Source: Cryptomeria japonica (lineage: Eukaryota; Streptophyta; Pinopsida; Cupressales; Cupressaceae). From it: 64,000 nt of DNA. This document shows positions 24,701-36,700 of this stretch, piece after piece. Within the stretch, counting starts at the first letter, position 1; each line of letters begins with the position of its first letter. The translations under genes were made by a program, and so were the position numbers. The stretch covers positions 404,045,389 through 404,109,388 of the forward strand of contig NC_081408.1 in NCBI RefSeq assembly GCF_030272615.1. The letters run 5' to 3'. The notes beneath the pieces are model-generated. The model was given only the letters and a program-made list of their open reading frames with translations, made no database searches and was not told the origin of the DNA.

Positions 24701-27700
24701 TTGCACACCCTTTTTTCAATTGCCAGTATTTTATTATGCATGTTCTAATGTTATTTCTTCTCCTTGTTGCACAACATTGTGACACAATTTCAATGGACCT
24801 GTCATGCCTCTCTCTTGTCTGCATTATCGAGAGATATCATACTGTTAGTGCTAATACTTCCTTAGTTTGCATTTACAGTCAGCTATGTATCAAATTTGTG
24901 CTCCTATATACTAGGCAGATGCAACAAATGGTTACCCATGCATTTCAATGAGATAGAACACATACCATAAAGACACTCTTACATTTTTGTTTGTGGAGGC
25001 CACCTTCCATCCTCAGTTGATTAATATTCTTGAAACTATTAGCATCTGTATTTTTGATTTGCAATATACTTTGCATTGGTTGAGTAGCGTCCTTGGGGTC
25101 ACTCATGCAAATTGATGTGCTATACGTATCTTGGAGGCTTCTTAATCATTCATATGTTTCTTGTATTAGAAGTTGCCCTTGAGGGGTCATCTTCAATCCT
25201 CCTTCCTTCCTTCACTTTTTTGGGGATAAATATGTGGCATCTAACACTTAAGGTCAAGGTTTAGATCAATCATTGCATACTCAAATAATTTTAAATTATA
25301 TCGTCACTGCATGAGGCATCAATCACAAGAAGCTAACTAGTCATGTTTCAAATATGAAATATCTTTAGTTGTTTAAATTATTGTTTCTTACCAGTATGCA
25401 CTAGCTCTTGGTAGGTCAAGTTTGACAAATCTTCAGTAGGTTTTCACTGAATTGATAATTATAATTAAGCTTTGAATTTTCCAGGTGTTTTATCTACTTG
25501 GTGAAATCCTGACCTACAATCTTGGTAAGCTGGTATGAGAGGTAGCTAGTGACAAATTGTGGAATTGCCTTCATACACACGAGTAGATTGTCATTACATT
25601 TATGTTGCTCAATTCCTCTTTAATTCTCTTGTAGGATCTCTTAGCATTACCTTTTCTCATATCCTGGTTGAGATTGATTTATTGTAAGATTTAACTGAAA
25701 TTGGGCTTCAAGTGCAAGATCACAAACAGAAATAGCAGTTCGATTATGAGAAGTTCATTTTTCAATGCCATAATGGTTATGGCCTTGGTCATATGTCAGC
25801 AGAATGTGATGCAGGAGAGTCTAGGCTCACAGGGGATCTTGCATTGCCCAAAACATGGAAGTTTGATTTTGGTTTTGTTCTATTTTTGGTGTGCAGTTTT
25901 CAGGTCAGCTTGTCTTTTCACGCTTCTGCTTCAGCCTTCTTCAGTTGTGATAGTTCATTGGTGGGGCCCACACATTTAGTTGGCTTATAAAATGGTACCC
26001 ATGTGTACATATGGCATGCTGTTCTGGCAATTTATTCTTAGTTGGCTGCCATGGCAATTCCTTGTTTAGCAGATTTGAATGTGATTGGCTGTTCTCAATT
26101 TTAATATACTCTTGGCTGGGTCAGAATCTGAAAATGACCCCACACTACCTTGTTGGGTCTCTTGTGGGACATGGCAGTTGCATTGTCATTTGTTTTATTC
26201 GTTGAGCTATTCTAATACTTAGGGACCCCACTCTTTTGGCTTGGCCTGATCTAAAGTTTACAATTGGGGTTTTCTTTGAATATTAAAGTCGGTGGGGAAT
26301 AAAAGAGGGACCTGCCACACCTCCCTATGGCCTTGAAACTCCTACGGCTTATTCTTATAGGAGTGCACTCAAATTAATGGCGGTGTTTTTCTATTTTATT
26401 TTCTGATTCTGCATTATGTCTGCTGGGGCCCACAACCTTGCCCCTTTATTTAGCATGCAATTCGTTGTATGGCAGCAGAAACTCAATTGATTTTATCTAT
26501 ACCCACAAACTCAGTAAATGCTTTTCTTTTCTGTTGCATTGTTACTGGCTGCTTTCTCTATTCCTGGTCATGCTGACAACAGTTCATTGCTTGGCATTTA
26601 TAAGGATATCCTGACAGTATTTATGCTAGAATTTGTGGAAGTTATATGCTCCTCCTCTATTTCCAATAGATTCTTGATTCAGGCCAGCAGCAGTTATATA
26701 TACGGCTCATCCATTAAAGGGTCATGATCGTGCCTTGGTGGCTGCCAACAGCAAATGATTATCCTCTCATCATGGGTGTCGAAAGTTAGATATAAGGAAA
26801 CATATGTGGGAGAGCTGTACCAAAGAGAAGATAAGAGTAAATTCATAGCATATTTTCCTCATTGAACAGGAGAAGAGTTGAAAATATAATCTAATAAGAA
26901 TAGAGGAAAGACAGAAAAATATAATTGCAGGTATAGAGGGATGTGATAGGAGAAAGTTGTAATAGATTGCTACAGCGGTGTCTCCTTGGAAGGCTGATAT
27001 GAAAGGCTGGCACTATATGTGTAAGGATGAGTATTAATATAAAAGATCCCTGTTCCTGAACTATCGGCCTGTAAGGCAGCATGTAATTTCTGATTTGAAT
27101 AATGAGGAAATTTGTATGACTTCCATAAAGCATTTATGAAATGGCCGTTAGTTCTTGTCTGATTTGTGAACTAGCTGTAATGCTAGGATTAGCTGCCATC
27201 CATTGGATCCTGTGACTGCACCAGACAGTTCCAGATAAAAAGCCTAAAGCTAATCGTCCAACTTTTTGGTGAAGGGAAGTAAAAGCCCAATGCTTAACTT
27301 TCTTATGGTGCTTGGAAACCCTCTGCGGCTGCTGAGACTCATGCTAATGTTCCTTTTATTTATCAATCCCTTGTAATTCCACAGAATATGGCTCCTCAGG
27401 ATCTAGATATGGGGCGGCCTTTGGCACCTTCAGCTTAGCAGGAATCTGCTTTGCCTATTACTCTTGTCACCTTTTTGTCCCCTCTTCCTGCTGTCATGCC
27501 CCCTACTCTGAAAACTTTTAGTTTCTGGAGAGCTTGTCAAGGAAAGGATGGTATAGACAACTATGTCTTATCAAAATCTGTTGATGAGAAAGAAGGTTCT
27601 ACTCAAAGAGTTTTAAGATCACAAAAGAAACTTAGGATGGAGACTGATATTTTTAATCATTTCTAGTTGGTATGTCACAATATGAATCCGATTGAATCCT

Positions 27701-30700
27701 TTATATATCTTTTTGGGTTGATTTTGGCTTTGAGGCCTGATTATAATTGCTTTGTCTTTGGAAGTGAGCCCCTATAGAAACTACATCTCAACTATGAAAA
27801 AAATGCATATGTTATGTCATGTACTTATTAAATTCTGGACCACTATTGGTGAACATAGGCATTTAGGATGGGCAAGACTTTGCAACACTGTCATTTGGCA
27901 TTGAAATATTTATGATGGCATGTTATAGGCAATGAGATAGTGCATCTGACAATAATCTGGTAGTACATCTATATATTTAGATCAAAGAAACGGGACTCGG
28001 ACTCGGCGAGGCCGACTCAACTCGGGACTTGGACTTGGGAGTCAAAACTCAGCTGGACTCGTCAAAGTGAAAAACTCAAGAAATTTAGAGATTTTTAAAG
28101 ATTTAAAACTTGTTTCATGCACCCTTTATTAAATACACCTTAAAGACACAATAACATCATCAAATAGAAGCTAATTTGATTGCATACACAAGTATACATC
28201 AATCACATAAGCATAAACGCAAATTGTAGCTGAAGGAAATAACAAACATGGATATATAAATATTGTCAAATGTATACAATATTACAAAACTCATGGAAAT
28301 AAAAAATCCATGTCATCATATGATCAAATGAGATGCAAACTCTTCCTTTCCAACTCTTGATGCACCAAATGAAAGTATATGTCGTTAGTTGTTATATGGA
28401 ATTGGAGCCTAATCAGACTTGGAGGTTAAAATTTTCCTACTTTTATCGACGCAATTTCCCCCCTAATTTTATGGCGGGGGCTTGGGGGCAATGCTCCTTG
28501 TGGTCACGATACAGGGCGGGGTCGAGGGGCAGCGCCCCGCAAGGCCAAAAGACTTTTATTATTTTATAAAGGAGTCGGGTGTTATTTTTCTATTGTTTCT
28601 CCTCACAACTCACCTTTCTCCTCCTATTTTGCCAAATGAATGAAATGAAGTTCACTTTTAGGCTCAAAGCATAATATAAACCAAAAAAAATCAATTTGAA
28701 ACATATTAGAAGTGTTTATTTTAACTTAAAGTTACATGCCGCCAGCCAAGTTTGGGAGTCAGGACTCACCAAACTCGGCGATTTTTTGACCCAGACTCGT
28801 CCGAGCCCACTAGACTCAACGAGCATGACTCGACTCAGAAATCGCCCAAACTTGGCGATTTTGGGCGATTCCCGTTTCTCTTTTAGTCTTCAGATGTCTT
28901 AAGGCCTATTCTTTGATCCAGATTAGATATATTGATGGAAACCAAAAACAGAAAGAAAAACTGAAAGGGCATAGCTTATAACAAACAAAATAAGGACTGA
29001 AGAAAGAAATTTTATGCTGTTCTGAGATTATCACATGAACATCTATTGGAAGACTTGTCCTGCCTTCTGGTTTGGTAAAATATCTTGAACATGCTTTGAT
29101 ATAATTCGAAGAATGTAGCTCCTCACTGTCATGTCCCCTTCTATTACCAACATATTATTATTAAAAAATAAAAAAGTTTTTTTCAACCCTATATTAAATT
29201 AAAAATATAAATAAAATATAATATAAAAATGTGAATTAACATTAATTTTCAAACTTGGCACCCAGAATTTGGGTACTAGGGGACCAAAACGAGAAGGTAC
29301 AAATGCAAGCTTTGGATCATATTTAAGGCATCTAGTTGGTTTTTGGCAATTGATCTATTTCAAATAAAAAAATTTCTAACATGCAAGAGAGGATAAAACC
29401 CCTTGTCAGCACTTTATAGGGTTAGGATGACAATCTTACCTCTGTCTTGGCAAATCCAAATCAGGGTTTGTAGATTGGACTAATATTTGTGATCTTATTT
29501 TTAATTTCAGGAGCACAGGCGCTGAGGGAGATTAACAATGTAATCAAGTGCTGCCTGTGCAAGAGTCCATTATCATTTTGAGGATTATCATTTTTGGAGG
29601 GTGCCAAAGAGGCAATTCCATAGGGAGGTAATTGAACACAGATTCAGTTGCAGATTGTTGCTACCTTCATACCACCAAATCTGAGAAAAAAATCACGATT
29701 ATAAGGTCAAACCACCAAATACTTTATGCATTGAGAGAAATTCACAAAAAGGAGAGCGAGATTACAATAAGGAAAGGCACTGCAATTGTTCACTAATTCA
29801 ATTTGTCTGTCCCTGATCCAGATTGCTAGAAATTACCAGGCATAGCTTATATTAGACTATATAATTCAGACCCTCCATTCTTTTATCAATTCATCACTCA
29901 AGGCAATCCATGGACAGAGGAAGAAGAATATAGCAGCTGCTTTGCATACATATGAGGTCGCTGTTCCAAATCTGGAACTAGGCACAAGAAACCTGCAGTC
30001 ATTCATTTTAGATCCGGGCATTGTACCGAGGTCTACAGTCACTCGTATTTAGATCTAGGCACTCCTTGCACATCCTAAGAGGCAAACAGGCTATTCATGA
30101 GTAAAATCAAACTTCATGTGTGCATGGTTTAGTTCTGATTTGAATACAGTTTGCTGGTAAATGTAAATTTAACATCACAAACCCTTAGGGTTGTATTCAG
30201 ATCTGCCTATTATATGATTGAATCAAACTTGCCATGTGTTGTAGAAGCAGAAATTATATATGCTTGCTATCAGACTGGATTCAGAGCCTGTGAGTTGTTA
30301 ATTCTATCATTGATTGTTGGTTTACTAATCTCCGAACATAAGGAACATAACAGAAATTATTCCAGCAAACATAGGTATAATAGTTAGGTTAATAGGAGGG
30401 ACATCTAACTCAGGATCTGGATGTGAGGTGGCCTTTGCCGCCTTCAGCAGAGTGGGACTCTGCTTTGCCCGTTTTTCCTATCACTTTTCCATCTGTGGTC
30501 AGCTTTTTTAAAATGTAGGAATTTTGTCCCCTCTTCCCACTGGTATGCCCTCTTCTCTGAACACTTTGGTTTCTGGAGAAGTTGCCGCAGAAAAGGAGGT
30601 TCTAGACAACTGTCTTATTGTAATGCCTTGATGAAAAAGGTTTCTTCTCAGATGGTCTTATGATCAAAAAAGAAACTTAAGATGGACAGCAGGCATGATA

Positions 30701-33700
30701 TTGTTTAATCATTTCCAGTATTTGGTGATATGAATCTGAATTATATCTGATTGGATACTTTATATGCCTTTTTGGGATTTAAAGTCTGGTAGTAATCATT
30801 TTTTAATCCTCAGGGGTAGACCTCTCATAGAACCCACATCTAAGCTATCAAAAAAAATGCCTATACTATGCCATGCATACCCTAAAGATATAGACCAATA
30901 ATAGCAAACATGAGCATTTAGGACAAGCAAGACTCTCTGCAATACTAAAGCAAAGTCATCATTTGGCATTGAAATCTATGATGGCATGTGATAAGAAATG
31001 AGGTACCACATCACAAAATAATCTAGCCGTACATCTGTGGATAGAGCTGTCAATAAAATCTATAATCTGATCCAGATTAGATATCTTTATAGGAAACATC
31101 AAGAAGGAAGAATGGAGAGGATATAGCTTATAAGAAACAGAATTAGGGCAGAAAACAGAAATCTTATGCTGTTATGGAATGATCACATCTAATGGGAGAC
31201 TTGTCCGTCCTTCTGGTTTGATAAAATATCTCGAATATGTTTCTTGTAGAGTGGAATGTATGTTATATGTATATATACATATATGTGTGTGTGTGTGTGT
31301 ATATATATATGTCTCTACCAGACTTGTCCTATCTTCTTGTAACAGTTCTAGGCATAAAAAAGAAACTAGTGCAGCATAAGAGAAAATAATTTCAGCAAGA
31401 CAAACCATTCTTCAATTTGAAAGAATATTTATTCAGTTATAATATGCGACTGTCATGTCCCATTTTTTCCATAAGATTCTGGATTGACTCATAAACCCAT
31501 TTTTCATTTCTCATGGGCATAGGGAAAGTAACTTAGGGAAGTACAAGTGTTTACATTGGGCGTCATGATTATGGGGCCACTGGTGTTATCTAATAAGCCA
31601 ATCATTTTAATAATGGCATCGGCCAAGGATTTTGTGCAGATGTGTTTTGGAGAGAAAGGAAAAGAATTTCAAAACTACATATTTAATCATGACAGGGTAC
31701 GAGAGGAGTCATGCTTGTTTATCAATTCATATCACTTGAATAGATTGGGCATCTTGTTCGCCTATCATTGGAGATTGGAGAACAGAAACCCCCTGAATTC
31801 CATAGCTGGTCAGTGGATGGAAATCGCTAAACCAGCCACGGTAGTCTTCTACAAGAATTGTATTTGGGCTTCACTAATTTGTTGTTCAGGCACCTTCTAC
31901 AGAACCTGTTTGTCTGAGATTTAAGCAGCTCTTTTAGTACCTAGGAATTGTAATTCTATTGCTATAGATCTGCCATATTTCTGATTATAATATTGCTGCA
32001 GTTGTGCTTGAAAGTTTTGAGAAACTGAATCATCTGTAAGTGAAATTTTCGCTATAATAAGAGGATTAACAGTTATTGTGAATTGATGTGTTGTCATTCA
32101 TTTAATAGGGGTTTATCATTTATTTCTGTATATGCTGTAAAGTACAATATCTGTTTTAGTAGATCTGATTTGAAATAAGATTTAAACACTTGTTTCCTGT
32201 GGAGTTAAATCAGTTGGAAATATACAACATCCCTAATTGGGATATTACAGCAACTTCCACTGTATATTAACTTCTTATGTACTATTGGTGTGTTGCTCTG
32301 AACAATGGGTTTTACTTATTGTCTGGCAGAGACCTTTGGACTAAGAAATTTATATGTATAAATCACACATGATGGTTTAAGAACAACCAATTGATGGAAT
32401 CAGTTATAGGCTTACAGCAATTAACTATGTTCCAAATGCAGTAACCATATTAAGACATTAAATCCACTAAAAATTCCTCGGCACATTTGGCAGATTTTAT
32501 CACGACATTAATCCCATCACAATATCTTCACACAAGGTTTCTATAGATTTTTTAAGGCTTTATAGATCCATATTACAATGCTTTCTCACTCAAGACCACT
32601 ATAAACCTTCACAAATTATAGTTCCTATTGTAAGTAACAGACAGTGTGCTTTACATTTAAGCTATCACATTAAATTAGCAGAAGTCTCAGAGGCCTTGCG
32701 ACTTCAAAAAAAAAATTCTCTCTAAACTCCACTAGGCCTGCAATTTTATTTCATTTTTTGGAAATACAAAACTCAGAAAAGAGTCAAACAATCAAGCCCT
32801 ATATTTTAGCAATGTTGTCACTTTTCCTAGCATTAATTGCAGTTGAGATTCTTAGCCACACAAATGCATTCAAACGGTTACCACATTCTGAACACTTTCC
32901 AAAATGTACAAAAACATGCATTAGAGCATTCAAGCCTCCAGTTAAAGGCAATAGTCTCATTAATTATTACATATCCCTAATCAGTTTAGTTTGTATTCAT
33001 TTCATCTCCACACCAAATAGTATCTTCTTTGGAAGATAACCAACCTGCTTAGTGCAAGTTGGGCAACACAAGCATTAAATATGCAGTGAGCAGGTAAGGA
33101 CAAAAACTGTGATGACAGAGTGACAAATGAATGGAGATAGCAAAGCAAATATTCTAAATAACGTCACTATACAGATCATTGTTTTTTATCATTTTGACAC
33201 CATAAATTAATTTACCAGAACTTGCTATTTTTTAGGTTAAATTGTGTGCTATCTTCCAGGAAATACAACAAGGTTCATTCTTCTTCATGTCTAAGTGTGT
33301 CATATACTGAATGCTGTTCATAAAAGTAGGAAAACTGCATCAAGTAATTCAGATTTCGATTAAAGTCTCAAAGATAATATTCCCTTTGGCATTTTATATC
33401 TGCTCAATTAGAGAACTAAGCATTCATTTCTTCTCCAGATAATAAACTTCAAAAGAATATCAGCTTTTGCAGATAACCTATCTTCTATGTGCAAGTTGTC
33501 CACCACGAGCATTATAAATAGTTGAGCAGGTCAAGACCAAAGATGTGGTCATAGACACACAAGAATAAGGAGAACTACCATGAGAGTTAAACAACAGAAA
33601 ATAGACAAGAAACAAATGAGAGAAGATAACTAACCAAAATCCTCAAGATAAGTCCGATAGAGATAGAATTGTTAGTCAACATATCTAAAGGAGAATAGAA

Positions 33701-36700
33701 ACAAAATATTCTACCACAAGGATAAAACAAATGATATTCAAATCAAAAGGGATATTCAAATCAAAAGGGTGTATTCTTGTTGTACTGATGATCATGACTA
33801 CATTGTGTCATGTTAAAAAGGTTAAGCAGCAAAAAATCAAAGCATTTTTTTATGTCAAACCTAATACCATGGAGCTTATGAAGCAGGATGTTAACACATC
33901 AGATACACTCAGAAAACTTGGGAAGAAGGAAAAAAGTGTAAAAATTTATTTTGTAATGCTTATTTAACAGATGTTGACAAATATTGATATAATATAAAGA
34001 AGAAAGTATGATCATATCAAAATACATGGGAAAACCGACAATACAATTAAGCTGAAACACTTTAATCTTGTTAATATTCTTTAGGCAGCAGATTTCGTTA
34101 GCAACTCATTTGAAATTTTAATTCTCTCTAGTTCCTCTACTTGAACATGCTTAACAACGTAAAATAATCTTTAGTCCATAACAACTTACATGCCAGACAT
34201 GAGATGGTTAATGATTTCTCATAAACTGCACAAACAACCAAAAAATATATCACACGGCATCAACAATGCACACATCTGAAATAACAACATGAATTTTCTA
34301 AGAATATATCTCAAGTTGATGCTGTTAAATATTTAAATGGCAATGAAAACTGAAATATCAGAAATAATCAAGTTAAATGAATAACCACCAGCAATAAACA
34401 TTGGTTGCTGATGTGAGTGCACTTTTTCTGTGAGCTACTCCAATTTTAATTGAGTGAAACCCAGTTTTTAAATTGATAAGTAGATATAGAAAAATATAAA
34501 TTCATACTAAGTTACCGGTACGTCTAGGTTTTTACCTGAATCCGGGTGCGATTCGAATCAGATTCGGATTCGAACTGTGATCCCTGTGGAATCGAACAGG
34601 GTTCCTGCATTTGCCCTCTGAAACGTATCCGCGTTTTCATCCATGAATCCCAATGTATTTGGAATGACGTGGCGTTTTTTTTTCGACTCTGTGGCGTTTT
34701 TGATGAGTCAATGTCGAATGTGGATTTCGAGATTTTTTTTTTCCACTTTTTAGAAAGAAAACATGTTTACCCTAAATCAAAATACATGGGTTTCTCTTCG
34801 ATTTTTTTTGTGCAGCCGAGAAGAACAGATGCAAGCATAGACAACGCAGCAAGGCGACGCACAACAAGGGCATACGAGGGCAGGTGACGAACGACGAGTC
34901 AAATGAGGGCAGATTAGCCTCCTCCCAACGAAGATTCACTCTTCCATCCATTTGAATAGCCTCCTCCCAACGAAGATTCACTCTTCCATCCATTCGAATA
35001 GCCTCCTCCCGACGGAGATTAAACCAAATGTGTGTTCGACGGAAGACTTTTCTTATTCTCCTATAAGGCTATAATTACTCTATATAAGTTTTAACTTTAA
35101 TTTTAGGTTTTTAATTTATTAAAATTTTATTAAATTTAATATCGTTTATTATTATTGTTAACATTAAGAAGCTTAAAATTATTTTAATGAATTCTATTGT
35201 TTATTAAATTTAAACTTAAATTAGTTATATTAAATTATATTAATTAATATTAAATTAAATATTATTTAATATTTATTGTTAATTTTATTATTTATATTAT
35301 TATCATACATGTGTTATTTTATGAATGACCTATTAAGTAGTATTTATAATTTTATATTAATAGGTTTTGAAAAATAGTGATAGGAATATAGTTTTACTTT
35401 TATTTTGTTAATATTTATTATTAATATTTAACATGTTTAAAAACTAAATAATATCAAATAACTTTATATTAATATGGTATTACGATAACAGTTCATAAAC
35501 TTATAAATTTAATATAATATAGATTTATATTACTATGACATTAAAGTTTTAGGTATTAAATCTGTATATATTTATGATTTCATATGCTTATTAAAGAGAC
35601 GTACCCAAAACGTACCCAACCCCCTCCAAAAAAATTGATGTATCCGCGTACCGAAACTACATACCCATACCCGTATCCATACCCGATTCGGTAACTTAGA
35701 ATTCATATCATGAAATGAAAATATGGAAAAGTTCAGCACAATGCATATATAACCACAGGCTTAGTTTTGACAAAGCAACAAAAGGCTTAAAAAGAAACTA
35801 GTGTTAGAGTCTCGAGTCTTACCCAAATCATCTGCTTCTTTCAACTTCTCCTTTATTTGCTTTGAGAATTCAACTACCTCTGGTGACTGCAAAGTATATC
35901 AGGATCCAAGGCTATGATCTCATCCTACCATCTTCAAAACCCCACAATGCAAAAAACACAAAACAAAAAGTGATAAGAAAAATCAAATTTATACTAAGGG
36001 AAAAGACCATCTACCTGCGTAACTTCAGATACGGCAATTGCAATTGCAGCCTTGGCATCATCATCTTCAAGACGCTTCAAAGCTCTTTGAATCTTTCTAT
36101 CACACTCAACAATAAGTCTCTCAATTACATCTTCTAACTCCCTGTCATAATTATCTTTGCCTTTTGCCTTTGCTTCTTGGTATCTTCCAATCATTAAGGA
36201 AATAAAATTGCAATCACAAACTAACTACTTACCCTACCTTGATAGGAACAATGTATTCTTTATTAGGACAACATATGACTAAAAGTAGACAATTATGATG
36301 ATGTGAGATTTTTCTAATACTCTTGCTATAAACCCCAGTTAAAATGATGCATTTCACCAATCATTTTTTATTTTTCTGATTGCAAGATAGTCTCTCGATG
36401 CCTGTAAAAATATAAGCACTCTATTTTTTGGGAAATTCATTAAATTGATAGACGAGATTTATGCTTTAGGTCATTTTCCAAGTAATGATGCCTAGAGGCT
36501 AGAAGTACAGTGGATTTTCTCTATTGAAAGTAAACCAGGAGCAAATTGTCTGCCAGCATGAGAGCCTGAAACAATGGGTTATGTATCTTCCTACAAATCA
36601 AAAGTTACATACCAAAATGAAATGACTGGTAGTGACACGCTACCAAAGGGAAGTGCTTTAAACAAAATACTTAAAGAATCCTTTAATTTTTCTAAGTAGT

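Noticed and set aside
34546-34993. 113-codon plus and 73-codon minus frames.
   Set aside because: They lie inside a non-coding MITE and its 42-bp tandem repeat.
36230-36285. Possible extra LUC7RL exon on the minus strand (TTTTAG ... GG|GTAAGT).
   Set aside because: The true CPKVH exon is at 37383-37435, with perfect phases on both sides, so no further exon is needed here.
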